From Silene conica (lineage: Eukaryota; Streptophyta; Magnoliopsida; Caryophyllales; Caryophyllaceae): 64,000 nt of DNA. Below the pieces are notes generated by a model. That model had not been told where the DNA came from and did not search any database. It saw only the letters and a program-made list of their open reading frames with translations. The stretch is taken from assembly GCA_029255685.2 (NCBI GenBank), contig CM055316.2, positions 74,911,237 to 74,975,236 on the forward strand, read 5' to 3'. The position numbers and the translations under genes are program-made. Positions 35,971 through 49,154 of the stretch are shown here, in pieces (within the stretch, counting starts at the first letter, position 1; every line of letters begins with the position of its first letter).

Positions 35971-37700
35971 AGTTCACGTCCGGCCGCTGGCCAGGTAATA
36001 TTTTCTGGTATTTATCAATATTAGAGAAATACTTTTTGCTTAAATATATAGGAATAATATAATAACAAACACAATATTGTGGTAAGGTCAAGGTCATAAT
36101 ACAAAAGAGTCTTTACATATATAATTAGACTTTGTATCACACTCAAATAGATATTGTGTAATTGCGCAGCTAGAATTCTAATACATTCAAAATTATATAA
36201 CCTATTATATTATTGTTATTCAAATTCTTGCAGTAATATTGCTCGAAATTAACTTTATTTTATGTTTGGCTCTTGAATTAATCCCACGTGCATAAGAATT
36301 TCTTAAATACCAATGTAATGATTTTCTATTGATTAGATCATATCAAAGATTCAAAGGTACGGTAATTTTCAAGACTATAATAAGTTAATAACCTCTTATA
36401 TCTCTAGTAGCTAGGCTTCTTATAGTCATTTCAAGCGTGCCGAATTGCTGACCGTTGTCCTGAAAAAAAAATCCGTAGCAAAAACATACAGTAGTTAGTA
36501 TACATATGTGTAAAAATGATAAAGAGAACAAATATATAAGATGGAAACAATATAAAGAAATTAAAATCAAAGCCAAAACATTGGAAAGACGAATAAATAC
36601 TGATGCAAATATATATAATCCCTAATATAATAGGTGACGTGTTTGAGTCGCACTTGTCTTCTTTTATTTTATAATTCTAACCAGTTGTAAATTCTATCTA
36701 TTAGCTACTTATTTTATTATTATTAGTTGTAAAGTATATCTAAGTACTTAATTACTTAATTAATTTATGGTTGGTCAATTCTCAAATTTTAATCATCTAA
36801 GATAATAGTCAATTAAATAAATAGTTTTCCAATTCTCATAATTATAACTTAAATAATTCACAAAACTTGAACCAATCACATCGCTCGAAAAGTTCCTCTT
36901 TTAAGTATATATATTGATTAGGTTAAAATCACCTATAATAATAAACTAATCTTAATCCATATATCTTTTCCAAATGCGTATAATGATACACCCAAAATAT
37001 CATGAAAAAGTATCCCTAAAATAACTCCTTATAAAGTCTAAAAACGCATTACAAATACCAATATTAATTCCGAACACCTATTGTGTGTTCAATTCATTGT
37101 GCCTCTTTCGCTTTTTTATGTTTACGTTCTTTTACTTTACATTTTTTCTTCTATTTTTGTTTTGTAGATATTGGAATAGTTATTGCATAATGGATACGAA
37201 AAAGTTATATATACCTCAGTATAAGAGTTTCATGTATAGTTTGACGTCAATTAGAAATCTAACTAAAATTTTAATGCAGATCATGTTTGGGGTTCCGCGT
37301 ATTAATTTCAACATAAACTGATTCAAAAACATATTATAAATGACAGATTTTATAAAAAAAAAATGACCACCATATTATAATTAGCAGAATTAGTTTTAGT
37401 GTTTGATAATTAACAGATTAAGAATAGTGGATTGTTAGTCTTTAATACGTGTGAAATTCAGTAAACCAAAAAAAAATACGCGTGAAATTCACGGGCCTAA
37501 AACCCTAATATGCTATCTACCAAACAAAGCCAGAAAAAAATAGTGGTGACTTTGTATTCATTACTCGAGTCTGAATTATATGTACTGAAATTTATAAAAG
37601 TCACACAATGTATGACGATCCTTATATGCTGGTTGATAATTGAAAATAAATTAAATCATTATATCATAGTTATGATTAACGATGATAATTTAAAAGTTTA
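35971..37700. other. AT-rich repeat-flank, no gene seen
   Basis: Starts with a GC-rich hairpin around GGCCGCTGGCC (near 35980) that may be a decayed Helitron tail. The open frames of 60-80 codons are low-complexity. A second hairpin-plus-CTAA terminus (ACGCGTGAAATTCACGGGC to 37508) is possible. Confidence 0.35.
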
Positions 37701-37708
37701 AAACCAGT

Positions 37709-37736
37709 CCCGTGAATTTCACGGGTTAAAACCTAG
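37709..37736 (+). mobile_element. Helitron 3' end, plus strand
   Basis: A CCCGTGAATTTCACGGG perfect hairpin, then TTAAAAC, then CTAG ending at 37736 and a host T. The 5' end lies somewhere to the left and was not fixed. Confidence 0.65.
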
Positions 37737-38018
37737 TTATTTATTAATTCAAAAGATTTAGGGTACAATCTTCTAGGTATTCTACCGATTCAATTCCCGC
37801 AAATGTAAATTAAAAGGAGGGTCTTGATTTGAAGACTTGATTCTCCTTAGTTTAGTTGATGATGAATGCTTGGTGTCGGATTGAAGGGTAGTTTTCGTGT
37901 TTTCTCTAGTCCTCTCTTGAAAGAGGGTTTTGTAGAGAGGGTTTGTTTGTAGTGTAGTTTTCTTTGTAATTTTATCACTAGTCTCAAGGTGAGAGCTAGG
38001 TCTTGTATTTATAGAAAA

Positions 38019-38050
38019 CTAGTTTAGGACCCGTGCAAAATTGCACAGGC
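38019..38050 (-). mobile_element. Helitron 3' end, minus strand, GTGCAA family
   Basis: Minus strand: a CCTGTGCAATTTTGCACGGG hairpin, then TCCTAAA, CTAG and a host T (38022-38019 inward). It resembles the tail-like sequence fused to the helicase fragment near 4725. Confidence 0.55.
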
Positions 38051-38926
38051 ATATTGAAAAATATATATAACTAGACATTTAAAATTATATAGTTGTAGTA
38101 TTATTTTACAAATACAAATAAAAGTATATTAAATTTAAATTCAACGTTTATTATACTTTTAACATTAAATTAAAGGGTACATGTCTCACTGACATTGACC
38201 CATCCCTATTTTGATTTAATAATCAAAATACACATGATCAAAATAATTAAAATTAAAAGGTACACATAAAAAATGAATATCGTATGTTTTCCATATGTTC
38301 TTAAACTAATACAAAAACGTTCGTATAATTATTAATGACATAGAATGGAATAGGCCATGTATAGTTAAATTCAACTTCATTTAGTTCAGTTCAGTTTAGT
38401 TCAACTTATCTCATGACAAATTAACTCGTTTTCGAGGTAATTTAGCTTCACTACGACCAGTTCAGTTCAACTCATTTCAGCAAAACAAAACAGAGTGTAA
38501 AACCCGTTACTAACCATTTTTGGTGAATTGCATATACACTTTTACTACATGGTTTTATACTAAATTAATATAAATATTTGTATCCAACACCCTTGATAGA
38601 ACATAGTTATGTTGAAAACGACTCATTAGTAATTAGCTAATTGTGTCATTCAGAATAGCCAATATATACCCTCGTAAGAAAATGTCCCAAAACTATAAGT
38701 TTGGTACTTATATAATTATATGTATGTAAATAATACAAAATAATAGAATCTATAATATTTTATAGCTATTTTATCGCAAGATCAATGAGCTAATATAATA
38801 TTAGTAGTTAATATTAATTCAAATTAAAAGCTAAAAAACAGGTAGGTTGTTCATTTTGATTATTATTATGCTAAGACAGTCTTATATAGGTTCCTAATTT
38901 AACAACGAATTCAATGCGAATCAACA

Positions 38927-39490
38927 TTATCGTAAAATGTTTTTGAGACGATCTTTATAATAATTGTTTTATTTTTGTAACGGTTTATATTATACGGTAT
39001 ATCATTATTGATTTATTTGGTTAGCGATTTGTATTATATGTAATTTACGGTTTATTGTTATTAAAATATTAAGACGGTCTGAAAAGTAATTAATTTCCAA
39101 AACATTCACTCATAATTTGTTCTTATCTCAGAAACATAAAAAAAAGGAGAAAAAAAGAGAAAAAAACACACCAAATAGTGATGCCGCGTCAATTACACGA
39201 CAGTATCATAGTGGTGCCCTGCAATTTATACGACACCACCATTTGGTGTGTTTTTTTTTTTTTTTTTTTTCTTTTTTGTTATTTGTGGGATAAGAACAAA
39301 ATATGAGTGAATGTTTGGGAAATTAATTACTTTTTAGACCGTCTTAAAATTTTAATAACAATAAACCGTAATTTACATATAATAGAAATCGCCGAACCAA
39401 ATACATCAATAACGATATACCGTATAATTTAAATCGTCACAAAAATAAAACAATTATTATAAACATTGTCTCAAAAACACTTTATGATAA
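38927..39490. mobile_element. foldback element with long inverted arms
   Basis: The left arm (38927 to about 39165) and right arm (about 39255 to 39490) are inverted copies over more than 200 bp, with some mismatches. They include GTTTTTGAGAC-type ends and a matched ATTCACTCAT/ATGAGTGAAT block. The short centre holds a second palindrome ACACACCAAAT...ATTTGGTGTGT next to a poly-T tract. AACA may flank both ends. No coding. Confidence 0.65.
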
Positions 39491-40309
39491 AACAAAATAT
39501 TCTTTTTTACTAAAGCTAATATAAGGGCAAATTTGGAATAAATTGAAACATAGGAGGCGTGATAAGTAAAACAGGGGGCATGATATAGCAAGTCCCTATA
39601 TTCGTCACAAATGAGAATTTGTGAAACTTTTGACTTTAAGCATATGTATCGTCATATCTATATATTCATAACTATCTTAATTCGATTATCTGTCCATGAT
39701 TGTCCGTCATCTGTCACCGTATTTTTTTTTTTACATATTTTAAAGCTATTAATTATTTTTCTGTAAATATACGTGGTGTTTAAATTGATATTTTAGCTCA
39801 CCCTCTATTATAAGCCATATATATTGCCAAATATTGGTCAAATATTACTATATTTGACACATCCGCTATTTTATGTGACAGATAGTTTATTGGTAAATTG
39901 GTAAACAATTTATATTCTAGAAAGATAGTTAGATAAGTAAAAGTAGGAATTTTAGGTATCTTATACTATTAATGTTATTATGTATAATATGAATTTTAGT
40001 TGGTTATGACTATATTCTAGGAAGATAGTTAGAATAATATTTTGTAATTAATTATGATAATATCTTTAACGGGTTAAGGTTGGAAGGTGGATAAATAGGC
40101 GGAAAAAGTAGTATGGTAGTGGTTTGTGTTTTATAATCTATATAATAACATAAAAAGCCTAGATCGAGTAATATTAGAATGACACGTGGCATATTACATT
40201 GACATGCTAGAATGACACGTGGCACACTACATTGAAATGCTAGATCAATTTTTTTATCAAAAAAAATATAAAAATAGAAAATGAGAAGACAAAGTAGAAA
40301 AAAACATAG

Positions 40310-40980
40310 ATTGGGTAGTTACTTAATAACAGGTGTCCACTACATTTAAATATTTGACCAATTTTTTTTTATTATTTTTTTTAAAAAAAAGTAAAAATCG
40401 GAAAATGAATAAGCGAAGTAGTATTCAATAGACTAATTACTCATCTTATTGAAACTTTCATTTATATTCCATTTAATAATCGTAATTTTGTGTTAAACTT
40501 TTTATATTCTAATGTTACGAAAACATTTCTCATATAAAAGAAAATGAATTGATAAAAATTCTAACACATTTCTAGCTAAAACAAAATTAATGAAAAACTT
40601 TGTTTATTTTCACCAAATTATTCCATTTGATGTATTAAGTACATAAAAAACCTAGATTGAGTAGTTTCTAATAACATGTGTACACTCTACATTTAAATGT
40701 TTGACCAATTTTTTATTATTATTTTAAAAAAAGTAAAAATAAAAAATAAATAGGCAAAGTAGTATTTAATAGACCAATTACTAATCTTATTTAAACTTTC
40801 ATTTATATTTCATTTAATATTCATAATTTAGTGCTAAACTTTTTATATTCTACTGTTATTAAAACATTTCACCTATAAAAGAAAATAAATTGATACAAAT
40901 TCTAGCACATTCCTAGCAAAAACAAATTAATGAAAAAAATTGTTTAATTTGACCAAAATATTTCATTTGATTTATTTTTC
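40310..40980. repeat. 347-bp imperfect tandem duplication
   Basis: The segments near 40354 and 40701 start a matching run (TTTGACCAATTTTTT, then AGTAAAAAT, then CTTTCATTTATATT). Similarity extends over most of the unit. A Helitron-like TC start (TCTATATAATAACAT) lies just upstream at 40137. Confidence 0.65.
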
Positions 40981-41856
40981 AACACCTTTTATATCTTTAC
41001 TTTGATCGAGGCGAGCATAAATCAAATTGAATTGAGAAGAAATGAGAAAATAAGAGAGAAATAGACGAGAGAAGGGGAATTTGACAAGCATTTGTACTAT
41101 ATAGTTCGTTTTAGGCATTGTCAAATACTTATGAAGACACTTTATATCGTCAATGATTAGATATAATATCAGTGAATTATGGTGAAATTTTTGTGAAAGA
41201 ATTTCTAGCTTGACTAAATTGTAACTTTATTTTTTTAATTTCACATTTTTAATAGTGATAGTTTGTTTTGTGGATCATTTTAATATATTCATCATTGCTA
41301 ATGTGTAGTGAATTTATTAATATTGATATTAACAACAAATTACAAATACGACTAACGCAAGTTTACTATAAATATAGTATTATCTATATATTTAATCTAT
41401 AAAACCTTATTAAAAGGCTAAGCTAAAATGCCATGTAAAAGCCACGTCAGCAATAAATAAAAGCCACATAGGATTACCAAAAAGCCACCTTGCACTCGCC
41501 AAAATCCACGTCAACAATCATCCATGTCAACAATCAACAATTAGAATACAAATCTATAAAATCTTATTAAAAGGCTAACTAAAGTAATGTGACATGGCAA
41601 GTTTAATGTGACATGACAATTTTAAATGTGACATGTATTATTAATTTATTATATGACATTAATATAATTCATTTATCTATAAATATATAAATAAAATAAA
41701 GGCAAACCAAAAGTATTTTATTTTACCATTAGAATACTAGCAAATGACATCATTATTTCTTATTTAAAATGTAAAAAATGAATAAAAATGAAACACTAGA
41801 TGCAAATTGTATTACAAACATTAAACTTTGACCTTTTAAATTTCTAGATAAAAAAA

Positions 41857-43056
41857 GGGTTAATTGATAGCAATAATACAAACTATGATCGTCCTGCTGA
41901 AAATAATATGAACTATAAAAAAACCCAAAAAAATACCAACTATGCCATCATTTAACTGATATTAGTTCAGCTCTCTTATTGACATGTTCTACCCGGTAAT
42001 CCTTGCTTATTGCAGGTTACCTTTTTTTTTTTAATTTTTATTTCCTTAACCAGGCCTTAAAGCATATATCTACTTCCTCCATTGTTGTTCTTCAACAATA
42101 ATTTACTTCCCTCAATTAATTTCTCTATCTTTCTCCCACTAAATTTTTTTCACCCTTTTAATTGCTCCTTCACCATATTCTACTTCCTTTGTCAAACCGA
42201 GTTATTCCGTCTTTATTTTTTTCACCCTTGATGTCTTCTTCGATCATCTTGTAACTCGTCCTTTAGAAATACGAATCGATCCATTCTATGCGACCATCAA
42301 TTACCTGCGATTTTGAGGTGTGTGAAGAAAGGGGCAAATGCGGGTAAATATTTTTACGGTTGTTCGTTGTGGCCGATAAGTTTTGTAGTTTCAGTTGTTT
42401 AAAATTGATGTCAATTGTCTTATATTTTTGTAATTGTTTTTGTAGCATAATCAATGTGATGTAATTGTTTTTGTAGCATAATCCATGTCGATTTTTTGAG
42501 TTGGAAAAATAGGGTGCTTTGGTGAAGAAGAACTTTTTGAAAGAGAAGATTGAGAAGTTGAAGAACAAAAATCAGAAACTGAAGGCTGAATTGGTGGAAT
42601 TAAGACATGAAGTAAAAAGACATTTAAGAGGAGAGAAAATAGCAATGTATTGTTTAGTTTACTCTTGGGTTTTTTTTGGTGTTTGTTTGATTTTGAGGAA
42701 TTATGTGTGAAATAAGGAGAAAATGACAATGATTTTGAGGAATAATGACGAAGATGAATAGTGGAATTGGGATGAATTGATTAAGGAGGATTGATTGATT
42801 ATGGAGGATTGATTATTGAAGATGATGAACACGAAAAGGGGAAAAATTGGGAAATTAGGGTTAACTGAGGTAAAAGGGGGAAAATAAGGTGAAAACACAA
42901 CTTACGTTTAATTGGTAACCAGTTCTTCAGGTTGCCCTTCACCCAATGTAATAGAAGTTAAATGATGGCATAGTTGGTATTTTTTTGGGTTTTTTTATAG
43001 TTCATATTATTTTCAGCATGACGGTCATAGTTTGTATTATTGCTATCAATTAACCC
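41857..43056. mobile_element. Mutator-like element with about 100-bp TIRs
   Basis: Nearly perfect terminal inverted repeats of about 100 bp (41857-41957 and 42959-43056) begin GGGTTAATTGATAGCAATAA. They are flanked by the 9-bp duplication ATAAAAAAA (41848-41856 and 43057-43065). This is diagnostic of Mutator-like elements. The 1-kb interior carries gene pieces rather than a transposase, so it is non-autonomous, Pack-MULE-like. Confidence 0.88.
42289..42710 (+). pseudogene. GRF zinc-finger-like gene piece in the MULE
   Basis: Two coding blocks. 42289-42372 reads CDHQLPAILR...GKYFYGCSLW, which fits the small plant GRF-type zinc finger (paired Cys, then FYGC.LW). After an apparent intron with AG before 42513, 42513-42710 encodes a charged coiled coil (KEKIEKLKNKNQKLKAELVE) followed by one hydrophobic membrane segment (YCLVYSWVFFGVCLIL) and a stop. 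This finger-coil-membrane order is common in small plant GRF proteins. No convincing ATG in frame precedes the finger, so I call it a captured or decayed gene. Confidence 0.55.
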
Positions 43057-43065
43057 ATAAAAAAA

Positions 43066-44793
43066 CGACAATTAAAAACAAAATCAAAGTTCATATAAAT
43101 TTTAAATTTCGACGTTTATTTTTATAATAATCTAAGCAACAAATGAATAGAACATTATTCAAACTTTACACCATTTATAAAATAATATATAATTTGTAAA
43201 TATTAAGTACATATAATAACATACTTAACATTAAACAATGACTTTTTATTTCTTAAAACTAAAATAGGTTACACACCAAATACAAATTTACATCACTCTA
43301 ATTTTGGCTCACAAAATTTACATCACTCTAACAAACTATGTATCATCTTTTAGTTTCGTAATATCATTATTATAATTTCCTAAACAACTTTTATGCAAGG
43401 TGTCTTTTGTTAAAATAGAAAAATTAAAATTAAAACAAACCTTTTATATTTCATTCCTCTTTACTTTATATTAATGTCTCTATTAAATTTGTTATGATGA
43501 AATGAATAGTCCAAGGTCACAAAACCATGCTAAATATTATGTATATATATTAAATTTGATAATAATAATAATAATAATAATAATACAAAGACGTTCAAAA
43601 GTCGTAAGCTGCATCCTCAATTAGTTATAAATATTTGTGGAACGCAACATTTTCGAGCCAAATTCGAGCCAAACTTTTACCTCCATCACAAAGAGAATTT
43701 TATGTGCAATAATCTTTCTTGTCATTGTATTAAGGTAAAGTAATTGTATTAAAGTTTTATTTATTTATTTTTAAGTTTCATTGGCTATGAAGAACTCATT
43801 TAACTTCACATATATGTTATTTTTTTCATTTAGGACTATCAAGATTTGTGAAGTTGTGATATTCAAATATAATATTTACATATTTATGATTCAACTCTTT
43901 ATTTCTTTCATTATTATTTAAAGAAAAACTTGAATTAATAACGATAAGGTTAATTAATATTCCATAAATCAAATTCCACTATTTTGTTTGTTATTAATCA
44001 CTCAATGAATTTTTTTTGTAGGAATGGTTCATTGGAGAAAGAGAAATCTAAGAAGAAAAGGAATATTAGAATTGTTTGAACAAATACTCCCTCTATTCCA
44101 TTCAATACTATAAACTAACTACAATAACAATATTAATAACATGAATGTGAATTACCGATTGGTTTTACATAAAATAGTATTTCGGAAACTTTCAAATGTA
44201 TGTTTTATTTTAGTATGTTTTGTTTTTTATTTAACATTTTTCTTTTGAAAAATAACTGTCATAAAATGAAATTGGACTTGTGAGATATCAATCTTATTAA
44301 CAAGTTAAACAAAATAAATTATATTGATATTGATAATGGTTAACTGTTCATTATTGCATAACACTTATGCGTACATGTGATATTATTCAATATATATGTC
44401 TTATAGCACGTAATGAGATTACAATTAAATTGTAGTAGACTACTATTTAACTCAATTTATCATTTTTGCAAAAATTTAAAATCTTAGATTTTTTTGACAA
44501 ATTGATATAAATGATATATTAAGATTAACATTTATTAAACTTCATAACTATGCTTTTTCCAAAAAAAAAATATGATATATGAGAACTAAAATATTGATAA
44601 GATAAAAAGCTTTACAATTTTATATGATTTAAAGTCCTTATATTAGAGAATTTATCATTCTAAAAAAAAGAGAAAGATAAATAATTCAACATTCTGCATT
44701 AATTTGCGCATTCGCTTTCACTTACTAACTTCATTTACCTATATAACAAATGGACGTTCAAACTTTTTCATAGAAAATTTAGTATACAATTTA
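43066..44793. other. repeat interior, AAT microsatellite
   Basis: No gene seen. An AAT run of about nine units lies at 43559-43584. Text around 43590-43950 is a diverged relative of 46300-46620, consistent with both belonging to related Helitrons. Confidence 0.45.
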
Positions 44794-46365
44794 TCTATAC
44801 AAAATTATAAATTTTTATTAAAAGGCTACCTAAAACAACTAATTAATTTGACTTGGCAATTAAATATGACATGGTAAATTAAATGTGACATGTCAAATGT
44901 GATTTTTTTTAAAACTAAATAAATAAATTATAATAATAAAACAAACCTTTAGATTCCATTTTTTCATTGTACTATATTTCTTTATATTTTAAATTTCATA
45001 ATAATGAAAAAAAAGATGCTCAAAAGTCATGAACTTAATCCATATTTATGCGTATATTAGACATAAAATCTTATTAAAAGGTTACCTAAAACATCTAATT
45101 AATGTGAGGTGACAAATTAAATATGACATGACAAATTAAATGTGACATGTCAAATGTGAAAAAAAAAAAATTATAATAATAAAACAAACATTTAGATTCC
45201 ATTTTTTCATTGTTCTATATTATTTATGTCTATTTTAAATTTCATAATAATGAAAAAAAGATGTCCAAAAGTCATGAACTTAATACATATTTATGTCTAT
45301 AACTAACTTGCTAATAATGAAAAAATGATGCTCAAAATTCATGAACCTTGATCCATATTTATGCATAAACTAAATTTGATAATAATGAAAAAAAATACTT
45401 AAAAGTCATAAAATGCACCTCCAATTGTTTATATATATTTGAAATGGAAGGCAAAATTTAGAAGCCAAAATTTTTCCAATCGCTATGGTCAGTAGACATA
45501 AAATCTTATTAAAAGGCTACCTAAAATATCTAATTAATGTGACGTGGCAAATTAAATATGACCTGACAAATTAATTGTGACATGGCAAATGTGAAAATTT
45601 TTTTTAAAAAAAAACTAACTAAATAAATATAATAATAAAACAAACCTTTAGATTCCATTTTTTCATTGTTCTATAGTTATGTCTATTTTAAATTTCATAA
45701 TAATGAAAAAAAGATGCTCAAAAGTCACGAACTTAATCCATATTTATGCCTATATTAAACTTGATAATAATGAAAAAATAATGCTCAAAATTCATGAACC
45801 TTAATTCATATTTATGCATATATTAAATTTGACAATAATGGAAAAAGATACTTAAAAGTCATAAAATGCAACTTCAATTTTTTATATATTTGAAATGGAA
45901 GACAAAATCTACAACCCAAAATTTTTTCCATCTCTATCGTCAATAGACATAAAATCTTATTAAAATGTCTCCTAAAACATTTAATTAATGTGACGTGTCA
46001 AATTACATATGAAATGGCAAATGTGAAATAACTTAAAAAAGCTAAATAAATAAATTATAATAACAAAACAACCCTTTAGATTCCATTTTTTCATTGTTCT
46101 ATAGTTATGTCTATTTTAAATTTCATAGTAATGAAAAAAAGATGTTCAAAAATCATGAATTTAATCCATATTTATGCCTATATTAAACTTGATAATAATG
46201 AAAAAATGATGCTCAAAATTCATGAACCTTGATCCATATTTATGCATATATTAAATTTGACAATAATGAAAAAAAATACTTAAAATGCACCTTCAATTGT
46301 TTATATATTTGAAATGGAAAGCAAAATTTACAAGCCAAATTTTTCTTATCTCTATCGTCAGTAGA
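44794..46365. repeat. three to four 430-450-bp tandem units with Helitron-like heads
   Basis: Units begin near 44810, 45061, 45493 and 45948 with ATAAAATCTTATTAAAAGG, then TTAATGTGACGTGGCAAATT. The first is shortened. Each continues with AGATTCCATTTTTTCATTG and ATGCTCAAAAGTCATGAAC-type text. The head of each unit is the Helitron 5' terminal sequence. Confidence 0.75.
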
Positions 46366-47301
46366 CAAATGTGTTAGTAATATTTCCTACCTTCTATTCT
46401 CATCAAGCTAAGTGCATTAAGATTTTAAATTAGTAACTAATTTTAATGGAAGTTTCACTGGATTATGAATCGTTCATCACATTTTCACTTTTACGTATGT
46501 GTTTGTTTTGTTCTCATTTAGGAGTATCAAGATTATTTGTGGTTTTGAGCTACTCAACGGTAAATTATTTACACCTCTACGATTTGATTCTCATTTCTCT
46601 TTCATTATTTATAAGGGAAAGCTTAAGTTCATAGTCATAATATTGCATAAAACAAATTTCAATATGTTGTTGGTTATTCCACACTAATTACTATGTTACT
46701 ATTTTTATAAGTATGATTCAGTGCAGAAAGAAGACTATAGGGAGAAATGAAATACTATGATTACTAAAACAACTATATATTTCATACTAACTAAAGATTG
46801 ACGACAACAACGTGAATGACTGATAGTTTTTGACCAGTTAGTATATATTTTGAAATATATGGCCGAAGGTGAAAACTTTAAGATGATGACATAAAACATT
46901 TTTGTTTAATATTGTTTAACCGACGAAGTATTCGGCCTAATGATGATCCAATAGTTGTTCAAGTTGTTCCTTAAAAATTCTTGGTTCCGTAATTTATTAT
47001 TGTATTCACTACAATATTATGGTCTTGTGAAATTTCAGTTTTGACATAAGATTCATAATGTGTGTTTTATGTTATTTTCATAATAGATGAAATTTTAATA
47101 TCTAATTTGCGAGGGTGCTTCATCACTGGAGATCCTTGCTTGACCATAATATTGTTTTGTGTAATGTAATTATATGAATACCTATATAACTAATTTATCT
47201 TTGCTTACATTGAGTTATTTTAGTTTTGGTAGGGATATCTATAACAGTTTAAATCATGGTAAATTGTGTAAGAAAGATTAATTGACTTTATACAATTCTG
47301 T
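46366..47301. other. no gene seen
   Basis: AT-rich Helitron interior. Two overlapping 62-codon frames at about 46446-46687 lack any domain signal. Confidence 0.4.
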
Positions 47302-47550
47302 AAACACGAAAACCGTAAGTTGATTGATTGTAGTATGTTATAGTATTAAATCACTAAAATATGACACTAGAAACACAATCCTTTAAACACGAAAACCGTA
47401 AGTTGATTGATTGTAGTATGTTATAGTATTAAATCACTAAAATATGACACTAAAAACACAATCCTTTAAACACGAAAACCGTAAGTTGATTGATTGTAGT
47501 ATGTTATAGTATTAAATCACTAAAATATGACACTAGAAACAAAATATCCC
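47302..47550. repeat. 83-bp minisatellite, three units
   Basis: Units start at 47302, 47385 and 47468 with AAACACGAAAACCGTAAG and are almost identical. The array ends just before the Helitron 3' hairpin at about 47549. Confidence 0.88.
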
Positions 47551-47576
47551 GTGAATTTCACGGGTCATAAAACTAG
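47549..47576 (+). mobile_element. Helitron 3' end
   Basis: A CCCGTGAATTTCACGGG hairpin, TCATAAAA, and CTAG ending at 47576, followed by a host T. Confidence 0.7.
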
Positions 47577-48328
47577 TTATGTTGTTTAAAATGGTAAATT
47601 TATATTTTTCATGTGATTTGAGTACTAATGATTAGAGATATGATGCATTTGATTTTGGTCTCTTATTGATGCTTTGATGATAACATGCAAAAATACATTA
47701 TATATACCCATCGATTTTTGATAATCTGTTTATATTAGTTCTCTTAATATTTACTCATATTCTATCCAAAAAACAGACACTAATGAGTAACATCTGTTTT
47801 TTGAATTTTCAATGCAAGAATCTATGTTGTTTTATCTATTTACTTACCTCATTTATTTTATTTTTATTTGATTAAACATCACAACAGTTTAGAGAAAATG
47901 AGTAAAGAATATTTTAGTGTTAAAATATCATCATTATTTCCAAACTAGAAAAATATAGAGGTATCCAAACTATGATTACTATTATATATTATTTTTGTTG
48001 CTAATACAGAGTATCATCGTTTTGATAAAGTTCAATTAACAAAAATATCATTTTGACGTTGAGCAAAAAATGATATGTTTTGGTTAGAATAGTAATGAGA
48101 ATGAGAATAAAAAAATCATATGTTATAATAAAAAAACACTATTAAAAAATTATGTAAGTATCATACTACTACAAAATGCAGTAGAAAACAATTATGTTAA
48201 CAAAAATTTATTAATGAAAAGTTTGAAAAATCACGTGATTCATGGGAAACTAAAGTAGTATAATATAAAAAGGTAAGACTAAACAGTATCTTTAACCATT
48301 TACCTCATAAGACTATTAGCGCATGCCA

Positions 48329-48330
<2 letters not shown>
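47577..48330. other. no gene seen
   Basis: AT-rich sequence between two Helitron 3' ends. No coding, and no transposon ends beyond those described. Confidence 0.4.

Positions 48331-48398
<68 letters not shown>
48331..48398. repeat. (TTA)n microsatellite, about 22 units
   Basis: An uninterrupted TTA run of about 68 bp. Likely polymorphic. Confidence 0.95.
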
Positions 48399-48906
48399 TT
48401 TTAAGAAAAATAATGAAAAAATCATAACATTAAACAGAAATTAAAGCACAATAAATACTAAAATTTGTTTTTTATGTGTTTGGAAATTAAACTTAAAAGT
48501 AAAAAACTTATATATCCAATAGTATTAAACACAAATTAGAATTTTCACCATAATTATTTAAAACAATGTTAATCATTCAATCTACTTTGAATTATAATTC
48601 ACAAATAAAAGTTTAGAAATTTTAAATTTAACAAATTTCTCATAGATTGAATTAATTAAAAAAAATGAAAATAATAATAATAATAACAATAATTGTGGCA
48701 AAACACTAATAAACGTAACAATATTCGTGGCAAAATGCTAATAATATGTGACAAAACTTTGGTAAATATATTTTGACTATATATTATGGCGATATACGGT
48801 TTTGATTAATATTTTTTTCTTACGAGTTCCTTTTGTCAACAGAGCTAAATGCGGATAGAAATTCGAACTTGCACAATACCACCAGCGTAACAATATATCC
48901 AGTTAC

Positions 48907-48932
48907 GTGAATTTCACGGGTATTAGAACTAG
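48907..48932 (+). mobile_element. Helitron 3' end
   Basis: A hairpin around ACGTGAATTTCACGGG, then TATTAGAA and CTAG ending at 48932, followed by a host T. Slightly diverged from the end at 47576. Confidence 0.6.
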
Positions 48933-49154
48933 TTATATATAGATGAAAAGGGTTTCTTCCACCCTTCTTGGACTTGGTAGTCTTTCTCCCTTTTTAATGG
49001 ACTTAGTAGTCATCTTGGCCCATTTGAATGGATTCAACCCGTCTAATGAATTTGACCCATTTACCGGATTTCGCCACTTTGTAGAAATAGATCAACTAAA
49101 ACTAAATTAAGTTAGACTATCTTTAATTAATTTTCGTCCAAGTCAATTTCATTA

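Larger units (their letters stand above)
41396..48932 (+). mobile_element. nested plus-strand Helitron complex (model)
   Basis: Helitron-like 5' ends, each an A followed by TCTATAAAA.CTTATTAAAAGGCTA, occur at 41396 and 41553, and a similar one at 44794. Matching 3' ends (hairpin around GTGAATTTCAC, then CTAG and a host T) are at 47576 and 48932. The simplest model is an inner element 44794-47576 inside an outer one that starts at 41396 or 41553 and ends at 48932. Both contain related internal text. A MULE at 41857-43056 sits inside the outer element. No helicase or Rep coding is seen. Confidence 0.5.

Noticed and set aside
35975..36000. Further Helitron 3' end at the GGCCGCTGGCC hairpin
   Set aside because: A hairpin is present, but no clean CTRR end or A/T borders; left as a possible decayed tail.
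42263..42898. Minus-strand Ser-rich frames in the MULE
   Set aside because: Antisense of the coiled-coil piece and of AT-rich flanks; no domain.
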